This document shows positions 7,893 through 16,811 of a stretch of DNA of 19,311 nucleotides, one piece after another. How positions within the stretch are numbered: position 1 is the stretch's first letter; every line of letters starts with the position of its first letter. The notes below the pieces were generated by a model, which had not been told where the DNA came from, searched no databases, and worked only from the letters and a program-made list of their open reading frames with translations. The translations under genes were made by a program, and so were the position numbers. The stretch comes from an uncultured Odoribacter sp. (GTDB lineage: Bacteria > Bacteroidota > Bacteroidia > Bacteroidales > Marinifilaceae): positions 1 to 19,311 of the forward strand of contig CAJUQA010000032.1 of NCBI GenBank assembly GCA_910588375.1. The letters run 5' to 3'.

Positions 7893-10800
7893 ATGTACAT
7901 CAAAGGAGAACCGAAAGCATTTTTGAGCAGTGAAGCCCGGCAATTACTGAATCTGTATGAATCGTTGGGAGAACGGGCGGAAATTTTCCTGCCCCGGCAT
8001 ATTTATGACAATCTGACCAGTTTTGTCAAACTGTGTTTTGAAGAGCCCGACGACCCTGCGGCCCAGCAGGCGGAAATCAACCGCTATTTGTTAAAATTCC
8101 GCGAAGACATACCGGGTTATACGGATGTTTCGCTGATGTTGTGCCCGCATGCCGACTCCAAAGCGTTCGAACTGAGCGGGCGGAGGGGAGAATTCATGAA
8201 GAAGCTGGGCGGCTTTTTGGATACCGAGGCGGTGGCTCCCGAGTACAAGGTGTTATTGCGGAACATAAAAGATACACATGATTTCTCTGTCGGAACGCCT
8301 CCTGTAAAGAGTTGTCATATCGACTTCATTTCGCAAGTGCAATTAGGCGGCCATGTAAGCGAGTTGAGGAAATACAGGGATGTTATAGGCGTTACCGGCG
8401 ACATCAATGAAGGGCATTGGAATTATCTGATGGATACCTTGGAACAGATGATTAGCCAGAGCACTCACTATACGACCAAAGCGGAAGTCGCCGATTTCCT
8501 GAACCGTACCCGCTGGACCGTGAATTTCAAGGGATTGAACGGTATGATACGTACCGTCGTTTCCGGCAATGCCGACAAAGCGGTCAGCCTGATTCGGGGC
8601 GATGTGTTCGGCAAAGCCAGCGTACAGGTGCTTGAAAATCCTTCGGCCGAAGAGCTGTATGAACAGATGTGTGTCGATACGACTTCGGTCTTTGTCGTCA
8701 AAGTGAAACACATGCGTGTAAACCTCTATTCGGGAGAAAAATGGTTTCCTCTGCTTACCCGTCTTGTGATTGTGGACGACTCTAAAGAATCCCGGAGTTC
8801 CAATACGTCGTTGGTGTTCTGTTTCCACAACGGCATTATCAATACCCTCAACAAAGTACACACCAAGAAATTGGGGTCGCCTGCCAACACACAGCTGAAT
8901 CTGCGTCTCATCCTTGAGAATGTGAATCCGCTCTATCTGACCGAATTCCGGGAAAAGATGGAATTACAGATAAAGGAATACGAAAAGGAAATCAATAAAA
9001 TACTAAGAGAGCAGGTCGATGCCGTCGACGATCCCGTGAAAAGGCTGAATGTCTTCAAACTGGATATGTTTTCCCGGAAGATTGTGCAGGACAAATACTC
9101 CCTCGAGAAACTGCGCGATTTTATTTACTTCCTTGAAAACTGCCACAAAGAGGAGAAACGGCAGAGTCAGACCCGCGAACTTATAGAGGAATTTGAAACC
9201 CGTATCCGGCAGTATTTTTATTCCGCCAATCCCCACATACAGGTGCTGAGTGTGCTGGAAGGCGGAGGGCGCAACCAGATACGCACCTATGGGCAATACC
9301 TGTTGCAGAAGCCTCTCCATACGCTGAGCGAAAAGGTGGTGAACGCCTGCCGGCTCATACTGGATATTATCCCGAGCAATTATGAACGCACACTGAAAAA
9401 TCATTTCCATAAGAATTTCGGTATCAACCTGTTTTTAGAAAAATACCAGGCGTATATCACCAAAGTCGATAACGAATCCAACAACAAAGGACGGTTTGAC
9501 AACTTCCTGATAGATTTGGGAATCAAAGAGAAATATGCGGCGTTGAGCAAAGAGGAACAGGAAGTGGTCAAGAATTTCCTGTCGGCGTTGGGAAACCTGG
9601 AGCAGACGTCGGTGTCCGACTCTGTGCAGATGATTATCCGGGATTTGCTGTTTAACCCCAACGGACGTCCCAAACCCTATGTGATTTACAACGCCATACA
9701 GGCCTGGGAATACAAAGACTTGCTTCCCGACGATACATTCGACATCAATCCCTTTGACATCGAAATCGAAAATCTGGAAGACGGGCGTATGGCTTATGAA
9801 CGCCTCACGGATAAATTGTTGCGTATAAAATCCACCCTCGCGCTTTTTGACGACAGCGGCAGCTTGTGGGATTTGTTCTGTGAGAATACGACCATTCTGA
9901 TTAACGACCCGAACAATCCGACCGGATACACGGACTTCAATACCGAGGCGCTTAACGCTTTCCTGCGGCTGATGAATACCTCCAAGATTACCCTTTTCCT
10001 GGACGAAGCCTATGCGGACAGCGTGAAAGTGACGAACAATAATATGCCGAAATGGCGGACGATTTCCCGGTATATAATCAACAATATCAATGCGCAGTCC
10101 AACATCCGGGCCGTGTCCTCTTTATCCACCACGAAAAATTTATCGGCAACCGGCGACCGGCTGGGGGCTTTGGCTGTTACCCCGCAAGCGGCTGCCGTTG
10201 CTGCTTTTGTCCGTCAGCACAATTCCAGCTCCCACGGCAACAACAATTCGCTCCTGATGCTCAACAACTTGTTGGAAGTGGCGCAAGTGGCGAAAAAAAT
10301 CAAGGACACGATGGAGAGCGAATTGCCGAAAAACGCTTCCCGCTATAAAATCAAAGAGTCGCTTGTGCGGTTCATCAACGAACAGATTGGACGCACGGAA
10401 AAGGCGAATGCCGACAGCCGTGCCAATCGCCAGTTGCATAAGACCGCCGGTTTTGAGGGCAGTCCCTTGTATCTCTTCCTGCTGGACGAACTGGTGTCGC
10501 TGGACAAACTGGACATATTGGCATTGCCGGATGATTTCAAATACAAGAACGAACCGTTTTTCGTTTACTACCAAAACAAATTGGTGAAAAACCTGAATAA
10601 GTTCCGGGTGAACAAAAACTTCAGAAGCGAATCCCTTGAACGGATGGCTTGGGCGAAAGAAGCGGCGGAACGGGCGTTGGCGAAATTTCCGGACTGCGGT
10701 CTCGCCTATCTGCCTTCAGACGGCTCCTATCTCTTTAACTTCCGGGTGCAGGGGCATTTTTCCTATGCCGACCTGTTATGCTTCTGCCAGTATCTGGCGC

Positions 10801-13800
10801 AGAACCGGGGAATTGCGGCGGTACCTTACTCCACCGGAGTGGTGCGTTTTGCCCTGGGCGGCTATCTCGCGGACAACGACGAGAGTATAAGGGTATTCCG
10901 CAATGAACTGGAAGACGGTTTTACCATCTTTTTGAAATATTGGTTGCAATTTGCCGCCAAGCGCGAAAATCCTGCCTATAATGAAGTGGAAAGCCATACC
11001 ATTCTGGAGGAAATTTTTGCTTACAAGAAAGACAAGGAACTGATAGAGGCGATTATTGCCGATTACCCATTGTCCGGGAAATCGAAAAAAGACAAAGCGC
11101 CTTCCTTACAGATACGAGACATTCGTACGCTCTACCATGCTTCTCCCGAAAAGAGCGGCGTGACCATCACGACTATCGACCGTTCTGTCAATTCGGTGAT
11201 AGAACTGCATGGAGACAAAATCGGCTCCTGCCGCGATGTATTTGAATTTATCCGAAGCGCCGCTTTCACGAAAGTCTATGAAAACCTGCTGGCGCAGATT
11301 TATAAAAAAGTGCCCGACATCGCCGACCTGGATTTCAACACTGTCAGTTCCAAATACAGCAAGGCCGTTATCTTGAAATACATTACCAACAAACGGACCT
11401 TCCAGCCCAACCACAATGTGTTGGACGAACCCATGGAAAAGAACATCATGCGGGAAATTCTGATAGAGATGGAGCATATCCTCTTTTCCGACAGCAAAGT
11501 CAAGATACTGGCCGTGGATGCCACGGGACGCCCCGAGCTGGATAAATCGAAACTGGAAGGCATCAATGTCATTTTGAAAAAATACATCCGGGAAATTCTC
11601 TTGCATTTCAATCTGCCCTTTGAAAAAGAGAGCCTGGAACCCAGCCGGAGCGAGATTATCAAAGTGGCGGGCGAAATGTTTGAAGAAGTGATAGGCATCC
11701 GCTTGAAAGACTTGAACCTTAATATCTGGCTGGATGAGTTTATCGGAAAATTGCGGGAACTGCCCGGTTTTCAGGAAACCACCCTGTCGCAAAAGACCAT
11801 CGGGTATATCATGGACGCCGTGACCGCCGGAATCAACAATCCCGACATGAGTGTCACCGATAAGATACTCTATCTCTACCTGTTGCGTAATGACGACTCC
11901 TTCTATGACCTGGTGGTCGGCAAACTGAAATACTTCAGCGGGAAAATCGAAAACTGCGAAGACAACGAACTGCGGATGTTCCGGGAAGAATTTATCAGCG
12001 AGATAATGCCTTCCCAATTGAACGAAATCAATGACTACATCCTGCGGAAGAAAGATATTAAAGTGGCGGAAACCGAGATTCACCGGGTGAGCCGCCGGGT
12101 GGTGCTGTTCTATATCAGCCTGATTAAGCGCACCAAAGGTACGGACTACTACAAGCGTTACACCCACATCCTGGTGCGTCTGGTCGAAACGGCATTTATG
12201 AAACAGAACTCCAGCGTGAACGAAATGGTGCAGCACGGCATCTCCATTTACAAGGATTTTGAAATGGAAAACAAAGTGCTGGAAACCTTCGGAAACGGGA
12301 GAATCAGTTGGATTAACGAACTGATGCGCAAATGTGGGGTGATTTCCTCCGAACAGCCGGTACAGGAGCATACCCGCATTGTGACCGATGCGAAAAAGCG
12401 GGAATATCCCTTCCACAAGATTGACCGCCCGGAATCCAGAGCCAAAAACTTCACGGAGGAGGCCGGACCCAATGATTATCTCAAATTACTCGATTTGCGT
12501 CCCGATTCCTCATTCTTTGCCGACCGGCTGGCACGGTTTATCGCCAATATGGATTCGGACGACTACCGTTGCAAAGTGGTGAAACACGGCATGGTCAAAG
12601 AGCTGGTGATATTCCAGAAGGGATATATGAAATACCTGACGGACAACTACCGGCTGAATTACACGGAAGACATCAGTCTGGCGGACATACGCAATTTTGT
12701 GCCGGACGTCATCAGCTTCCTGGGGGCACCGGAGAAACTGATTTCTTTCCCCCAAATCGGCTATTTTGACATTCCGGGGCCTTACGGCAACATAAAAACC
12801 ATTGTCACCCCCTTGAAGCAGAAAGTGGATTATTTCGGCGATGTGAAGAAACCCCGTCTCACGGTGATTAACGAGAAAATAAAGGAAATCGGGGGCAATC
12901 CCCGCCACGGTTCCCTCTTTGCCGTGGAAGAGAACGACGGAAGCATCTTTGTGGTGGAAATCAACGGGGACAGCGGTGTTGGGAAATCCGAGATGATTGC
13001 CGCCTTCATCTTGAAATGGCTGCGCAACAATTTGCAGGGAGTGCGCTCCGTGAAACTGATTGCCGGAGACATGTTCCACGAATTCCAGGACGCCCGGGGC
13101 AACCTCTACGGCATCGGGACGGAAGTAGGGGATTTCTCCCGTACTACTGACTTCGACCCGGATTACATCCGCTATTATAAATATCTGTTTGAGAGCAGTG
13201 CCGACAGCAATGTGGAGGACTTGAATTCCCGCAGCACGGTCAGCGGCATGTGTGACATCACGATGCCCTACAAAATCGACATCATGCTGAGCGCCAGCAA
13301 CTATTCCAAAGATGAGGCGGGCATTACGCGGGTGGATAATCCCGAAAACTTCCTCTTGTATGTGGATGCCCACGGAGAGCGCAAGGAGAAAGCAACCAGT
13401 CAGGACGGTCCCCATTTCCAGCGTACGCTGAAACGCTACACCGCCGACAAAAACATAGTGACCGTAATCGCCCGCCACGGGAATTATCTGGATGACATCC
13501 TCGATTGGGATTTCGATGCGAATACAAAGCAATACTATCTTGCCTCTTCCTACAAATTGCTCGACAAGATTGATATCACCGAAGTCGTCAATCTGATTTT
13601 CGCCGGAAAGCAATTTAAGCGGGACGGGGCGGTTTGCACGGTAGAATCCGTATCGTTCGATATGATACAGAACCGTTTCCCGGCTCTTGTCTCCTTCGGG
13701 GAGGGAGAACCTCGGGAGATGCCGCTCGACCGGAAGATGTTCAGTGCCATATTCGATTCCTTGGCAAGCACTCCGGGCGGACAGCCTTTTATTGCGGAAG

Positions 13801-14606
13801 AAGGGCAGTTGGCCACCGTGATGAACCTCATACGGGTTATGAGAGGGGGCGAGAACGGACAAGGCGGGGCTCGCAATATACAATGCGGTGTGCTTTCAAC
13901 GGAAATCGGCAAGAAAGGACGTGAAATCACGGGACCCCAGAAAGCCGCCATGGAACTGAAACGGATGATACAGGAAGTGCGTGTCACCCGTCCCGAAATC
14001 AATGAAGGGAAGATACGGGTGAAACGGCTGTTGAATGAAAAGTACCGCCACATATTCCGCGGGGAAATGAACAGCTCCGAATTGTGGCGCTACAACTTCT
14101 TTATCTATCAGTTGGAGAATATGCGCAAAGCGGACTACCGGCGCATGGACGATATCAACCGGAAAGTGGACATGAGCAACTTGGTGAACTTTGTGCCGGT
14201 GGACCCGGAGAAAGAATTCAGCCCCTTATTGGTGAATCCGAATCTGAATATCGAGCTGAGCAGTTTCAGCGAGACCTTTGAAGAACTGATGAGCCTCCCG
14301 AACTACGGCGATTTTGCCCGCGAGTTTACGGAAAAAGTCGGACAACTCTACATGGCGGACGGATACAGCGAAGAGACCAACATCAACAACATGATTGTAC
14401 AGCTGTTACTGATGGAGGGATACATTACGACCGAAGACGTGGCGCGGGGCAGCGTGATACAGAAAGTGAACCGGGAAACCATAGCGGCGGCGAAATATGC
14501 CGTCGTGCAATACCTTGCAGGTGCAGGACAGAAGACGGAGACAGGCGGGCAAGGACATGCGGAAAAGAGTTCGCGCAGAGGGGGAAAACGCGTGAAACCG
14601 CTTTAA
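7893..14606 (+). CDS. Giant PLP aminotransferase-like / HPr-kinase-PEPCK-like P-loop protein
   Basis: About 2237 residues from ATG 7893; a TTG at 7854, right after an in-frame TAG, would add 13 basic residues. No signal peptide, so probably cytoplasmic. Residues 1-550 are mostly helical, with a charged coiled-coil-like stretch at about 350-445. Residues about 560-1010 hold a fold-type-I PLP domain: NDPNNPTG (671-678), DEAY (704-707), SLSTTK with the likely Schiff-base lysine K748, GDRLG (R756) and VRFALGG (R985). Spacing N675-D704 and K748-R756 fits aspartate aminotransferase, but about 110 residues are inserted between R756 and R985. Residues 1010-1600 are helical and unrecognised. Residues about 1610-1960 carry GDSGVGKSE (1692-1700, K1698) and GDMFHEF (D1726) followed by YGIGTEVGDFSRT, resembling HPr kinase and PEP carboxykinase. 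The tail is basic. Substrates are unknown; amino-acid or protein phosphorylation coupled to PLP chemistry is only a guess. Confidence 0.9.
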   Translation: MYIKGEPKAFLSSEARQLLNLYESLGERAEIFLPRHIYDNLTSFVKLCFEEPDDPAAQQAEINRYLLKFREDIPGYTDVSLMLCPHADSKAFELSGRRGEFMKKLGGFLDTEAVAPEYKVLLRNIKDTHDFSVGTPPVKSCHIDFISQVQLGGHVSELRKYRDVIGVTGDINEGHWNYLMDTLEQMISQSTHYTTKAEVADFLNRTRWTVNFKGLNGMIRTVVSGNADKAVSLIRGDVFGKASVQVLENPSAEELYEQMCVDTTSVFVVKVKHMRVNLYSGEKWFPLLTRLVIVDDSKESRSSNTSLVFCFHNGIINTLNKVHTKKLGSPANTQLNLRLILENVNPLYLTEFREKMELQIKEYEKEINKILREQVDAVDDPVKRLNVFKLDMFSRKIVQDKYSLEKLRDFIYFLENCHKEEKRQSQTRELIEEFETRIRQYFYSANPHIQVLSVLEGGGRNQIRTYGQYLLQKPLHTLSEKVVNACRLILDIIPSNYERTLKNHFHKNFGINLFLEKYQAYITKVDNESNNKGRFDNFLIDLGIKEKYAALSKEEQEVVKNFLSALGNLEQTSVSDSVQMIIRDLLFNPNGRPKPYVIYNAIQAWEYKDLLPDDTFDINPFDIEIENLEDGRMAYERLTDKLLRIKSTLALFDDSGSLWDLFCENTTILINDPNNPTGYTDFNTEALNAFLRLMNTSKITLFLDEAYADSVKVTNNNMPKWRTISRYIINNINAQSNIRAVSSLSTTKNLSATGDRLGALAVTPQAAAVAAFVRQHNSSSHGNNNSLLMLNNLLEVAQVAKKIKDTMESELPKNASRYKIKESLVRFINEQIGRTEKANADSRANRQLHKTAGFEGSPLYLFLLDELVSLDKLDILALPDDFKYKNEPFFVYYQNKLVKNLNKFRVNKNFRSESLERMAWAKEAAERALAKFPDCGLAYLPSDGSYLFNFRVQGHFSYADLLCFCQYLAQNRGIAAVPYSTGVVRFALGGYLADNDESIRVFRNELEDGFTIFLKYWLQFAAKRENPAYNEVESHTILEEIFAYKKDKELIEAIIADYPLSGKSKKDKAPSLQIRDIRTLYHASPEKSGVTITTIDRSVNSVIELHGDKIGSCRDVFEFIRSAAFTKVYENLLAQIYKKVPDIADLDFNTVSSKYSKAVILKYITNKRTFQPNHNVLDEPMEKNIMREILIEMEHILFSDSKVKILAVDATGRPELDKSKLEGINVILKKYIREILLHFNLPFEKESLEPSRSEIIKVAGEMFEEVIGIRLKDLNLNIWLDEFIGKLRELPGFQETTLSQKTIGYIMDAVTAGINNPDMSVTDKILYLYLLRNDDSFYDLVVGKLKYFSGKIENCEDNELRMFREEFISEIMPSQLNEINDYILRKKDIKVAETEIHRVSRRVVLFYISLIKRTKGTDYYKRYTHILVRLVETAFMKQNSSVNEMVQHGISIYKDFEMENKVLETFGNGRISWINELMRKCGVISSEQPVQEHTRIVTDAKKREYPFHKIDRPESRAKNFTEEAGPNDYLKLLDLRPDSSFFADRLARFIANMDSDDYRCKVVKHGMVKELVIFQKGYMKYLTDNYRLNYTEDISLADIRNFVPDVISFLGAPEKLISFPQIGYFDIPGPYGNIKTIVTPLKQKVDYFGDVKKPRLTVINEKIKEIGGNPRHGSLFAVEENDGSIFVVEINGDSGVGKSEMIAAFILKWLRNNLQGVRSVKLIAGDMFHEFQDARGNLYGIGTEVGDFSRTTDFDPDYIRYYKYLFESSADSNVEDLNSRSTVSGMCDITMPYKIDIMLSASNYSKDEAGITRVDNPENFLLYVDAHGERKEKATSQDGPHFQRTLKRYTADKNIVTVIARHGNYLDDILDWDFDANTKQYYLASSYKLLDKIDITEVVNLIFAGKQFKRDGAVCTVESVSFDMIQNRFPALVSFGEGEPREMPLDRKMFSAIFDSLASTPGGQPFIAEEGQLATVMNLIRVMRGGENGQGGARNIQCGVLSTEIGKKGREITGPQKAAMELKRMIQEVRVTRPEINEGKIRVKRLLNEKYRHIFRGEMNSSELWRYNFFIYQLENMRKADYRRMDDINRKVDMSNLVNFVPVDPEKEFSPLLVNPNLNIELSSFSETFEELMSLPNYGDFAREFTEKVGQLYMADGYSEETNINNMIVQLLLMEGYITTEDVARGSVIQKVNRETIAAAKYAVVQYLAGAGQKTETGGQGHAEKSSRRGGKRVKPL

Positions 14607-14803
14607 AGTCGGGCTGTCCGGTCGGCGGAAGGGTATCCGGGTTTTAAAGTCGGAAGCCATTCTGCATCGGTGTGCTTACCGTCACAAAAAGGTTTATGGC
14701 AGGAATGGCCGCAACGGCAAAGGGAACGGGGGACGAACTTTTTGTGTGCGGGGCGTGCCCCTTCTTGATTTTCCGGTTTCGTGCGGGAAGTATCTGTTTT
14801 CAT
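14603..14803 (-). CDS. Small CDGSH-type iron-sulfur protein
   Basis: 66 residues. The segment KKFVPRSLCRCGHSCHKPFC followed by DGKH fits the CDGSH signature CxCx2[ST]x3PxCDGxH, whose three cysteines and one histidine bind a 2Fe-2S cluster. Here the cluster ligands would be C29, C31, C40 and H44. The N-terminal 20 residues and C-terminal 20 residues are not conserved-looking; no other start codon lies closer to the motif. Its stop overlaps the giant gene's stop by two bases in convergent orientation. It starts 91 bases after the TPM/YgcG gene on the same strand and may be read from that operon. Role unknown; such proteins are usually redox or cluster-transfer factors. Confidence 0.78.
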   Translation of the reverse strand: MKTDTSRTKPENQEGARPAHKKFVPRSLCRCGHSCHKPFCDGKHTDAEWLPTLKPGYPSADRTARL

Positions 14804-14894
14804 AAGCGGGTATGTTTATTACCGTTGTTCCGGTATATATACCCGAAATGGCAAGAAATGGTTGTCTGCGGGATATTAAAAAATGTTGTCGTTC

Positions 14895-15668
14895 TTACCA
14901 ACTGCCGCTGGCACCTCCTCCTCCGAAACTTCCGCCGCCGAATCCTCCGAAACCGCCAAAACCGCTTCCTCCCGAACTTCCTCCGAGTCCTCCGCCGAGC
15001 CCGCCCCAGAAAATGAAAGGTCCTGCCTGGCGGTGGCTGCTGCCGCTACCAGAACGGGGACCGGAGCCTTTGGATTTGAAAAGGGAACCCACAAGAAAGA
15101 GAAGAAGGAATAACAGGAACAGCGCAGCTACGGCGTATCCGGTGGAATCATCTTCGGCATATTCTTCGGCACTGTATTCCCCCGAAGTCAGTTTCATCAA
15201 TACATCCGTCGCTTTATTCAGTCCTTCGTAATAACGGTCATTTTGAAATTCCGGGATGATTTCATTGCGGATAATCCGGGAGGCGACGGCATCGGGAACA
15301 GCTCCTTCCAGACCGTATCCCACGGCAATGGCAACCTGCCCGTTTTCATTCCGGCTTTTCGGTTTCACCAGGACCAAAATACCGTTGTCTTTTCCTTTCT
15401 GCCCGATGCCCCATTTCTCGGCAAGCCGTTGGGCATAATCGTTCGGGTCGTATCCGTGCAAAGCGGAAACCGTGACTACGGCAATCTGGGTGGAAGTGGT
15501 GTCATTGAAGTGCCGGAGCTTCTCCTCCAGACGCTCCTGCTCCTGCCGGGAAAGCAGCTGGGTGAAATCATTGACAATCCTCCGGGGTTGCATGGGGGAC
15601 GGAAAATCCTGTGCCGGACAAATTCCCGCATACCAGACCAACGCGATAAGAAAGAGAAAGTATTTCAT
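14895..15668 (-). CDS. TPM domain protein with glycine-rich tail (YgcG-like)
   Basis: 257 residues. A signal peptide (residues 1-19) is followed by a TPM domain (about 26-165) with typical segments VNDFTQLLS, TQIAVVTV, KWGIGQKGKDNGILVLV and VGYGLEGAVPD. One membrane helix lies at 178-197, and the tail (about 215-257) is made of GG, GF and GS repeats ending in GASGSW. This order, signal-TPM-helix-glycine tail, is the standard YgcG architecture. TPM domains have been linked to acid phosphatase activity and to photosystem repair in plants; the bacterial role at the envelope is unclear. Third gene of the lemA operon, six bases after the previous gene. Confidence 0.9.
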   Translation of the reverse strand: MKYFLFLIALVWYAGICPAQDFPSPMQPRRIVNDFTQLLSRQEQERLEEKLRHFNDTTSTQIAVVTVSALHGYDPNDYAQRLAEKWGIGQKGKDNGILVLVKPKSRNENGQVAIAVGYGLEGAVPDAVASRIIRNEIIPEFQNDRYYEGLNKATDVLMKLTSGEYSAEEYAEDDSTGYAVAALFLLFLLLFLVGSLFKSKGSGPRSGSGSSHRQAGPFIFWGGLGGGLGGSSGGSGFGGFGGFGGGSFGGGGASGSW

Positions 15669-15674
15669 GCTTTT

Positions 15675-16112
15675 TTATTTTTGAAACGATATATCGTCGG
15701 GCAATTCATTGATGTCGTCCTCTTGATAAGGGAAATAGTGTTTCAGCTGAACGCCTGTTTCAAGGACAGCCTCACACACCCCTTCGCAAATCTCTCCCGC
15801 CCGGAATCTTTCTACCATCCGGTCTTTGATGCCGTCCCAGAAATCTGCGGGCACTTTCTCATTGATACCGCTGTCGCCGATGATGGCTAATTTTTTGTCT
15901 TCCAGAGCAACATAAATCAGCACGCCGTTTTTCAGTGCCGTCTGCGACATCCCCAGACGGGCGAAAGTGCGGGTGGCACTTTCAAAGGCGGAACAGCCGC
16001 AATGCCTGTCGAAATGGATGCGGATTTCTCCCGATGTGTTTTTCTCGGCTTCCTGGATGGCTGCCACCATGGCAGCCTTTTGCGTTTCGGTGAATTGTTT
16101 TTCCGGAGACAT
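15675..16112 (-). CDS. Soluble TPM domain protein
   Basis: 145 residues with no signal peptide or membrane helix. The TPM fold is recognisable from TSGEIRIHFDRHCG (26-39), RTFARLGMSQTALKNGVLIYVAL, KKLAIIGDSGINEKVP and FRAGEICEGVCEAVLETG. It is the short partner that commonly sits between lemA and the YgcG-like gene in Bacteroidota. It is 11 bases downstream of lemA and six bases upstream of the second TPM gene, so cotranslation is likely. Function unknown beyond the family assignment. Confidence 0.87.
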   Translation of the reverse strand: MSPEKQFTETQKAAMVAAIQEAEKNTSGEIRIHFDRHCGCSAFESATRTFARLGMSQTALKNGVLIYVALEDKKLAIIGDSGINEKVPADFWDGIKDRMVERFRAGEICEGVCEAVLETGVQLKHYFPYQEDDINELPDDISFQK

Positions 16113-16123
16113 ACGACGGGGAT

Positions 16124-16714
16124 TTAAAATTCCACTTTGGGTGCATTTTCGGCACCGCTGGCGGCTTCGAAATAAGGTTTGGGGGTAAAGCCGAACATAC
16201 CTGCCACAATATTCCGGGGGAATTTGCGGATGTCGGCGTTATACGTCTTCACCACTTCGTTGAATTTCCTTCTTTCCACCGCAATCCGGTTTTCCGTACC
16301 TTCCAGCTGGGCTTGCAACTCCAGAAAATTCTGGTTGGCTTTCAGGTCGGGATAACTTTCCGAAATTGCCATCAGCCGGGATAATGCGGAGGAAAGCTCC
16401 CCTTGCGTCTGGTTTAATTTCTTCATGGTAGCCTCATTCAGATTGTCGAAACTGATTTGCGTCTGTGTGGCTTTTGCCCGGGCATTCACCACATCTGTCA
16501 GCGTCTTCTCCTCGTGGGAGGCATACCCTTTCACAGTATTGACCAGATTCGGTATCAGGTCCAGACGGCGCTGGTATTGGTTCTCTACATTCGACCACTG
16601 TTCCGACACATTTTCACTCATTTGCACCATGCCGTTGTAACTTCCTTTGAACCAAAGGAAAATACTTAGAATCAAGACGGCGATAACGATTAATACGATA
16701 TATCCTTTTTTCAT
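16124..16714 (-). CDS. lemA: LemA family protein
   Basis: 196 residues. An N-terminal membrane helix (about residues 5-23) is followed by the LemA signature: YNGMVQMSENVSEQWSNVEN, then QYQRRLDLIPNLVNTVKGYA. Long amphipathic helices continue through EATMKKLNQTQGELSSALSRL and the conserved RRKFNEVVKTYN segment, and the protein ends with the usual FP..I.A.mfGF.pk.yFea motif. The protein is expected to be anchored in the inner membrane as a helical bundle. First gene of a three-gene operon with two TPM proteins. The biochemical role of LemA is not established. Confidence 0.93.
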   Translation of the reverse strand: MKKGYIVLIVIAVLILSIFLWFKGSYNGMVQMSENVSEQWSNVENQYQRRLDLIPNLVNTVKGYASHEEKTLTDVVNARAKATQTQISFDNLNEATMKKLNQTQGELSSALSRLMAISESYPDLKANQNFLELQAQLEGTENRIAVERRKFNEVVKTYNADIRKFPRNIVAGMFGFTPKPYFEAASGAENAPKVEF

Positions 16715-16801
16715 AGCTGTGTGTGTTGATAAATTTAAAGTTATACGATAGACAGGGACTATTCTGTTACACTCCCGGATACCTCAGCCAAATCCATGCC
16801 A

Positions 16802-16809
16802 CAAATGTA
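16802..16809 (-). promoter_or_regulatory. -7 element for the lemA operon
   Basis: On the minus strand this reads TACATTTG, a perfect TAnnTTTG. Transcription would start near 16795, about 80 bases before lemA. No clear -33 TTG at the normal distance. It sits only three bases beyond the stop of the antiporter gene. Confidence 0.45.
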
Positions 16810-16811
16810 TT

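Noticed and set aside
11106..12416. 436-codon open frame on the minus strand inside the giant gene
   Set aside because: It is entirely antisense to a strongly coding frame, has a composition rich in H and F typical of shadow frames, and shows no recognisable motif.
12510..13883. 457-codon open frame on the minus strand inside the giant gene
   Set aside because: It lies opposite the P-loop domain of the giant protein, whose motifs are clear; the antisense product has no family features.
14832..14843. Perfect 12-base palindrome GGTATATATACC between the CDGSH and YgcG-like genes
   Set aside because: A/T alternation makes such palindromes common; no matching repeat or promoter arrangement was found around it.
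14883..15231. Proline-rich plus-strand frames opposite the glycine-rich tail of the TPM protein
   Set aside because: Proline-rich translation is the expected antisense of a glycine-repeat coding sequence.
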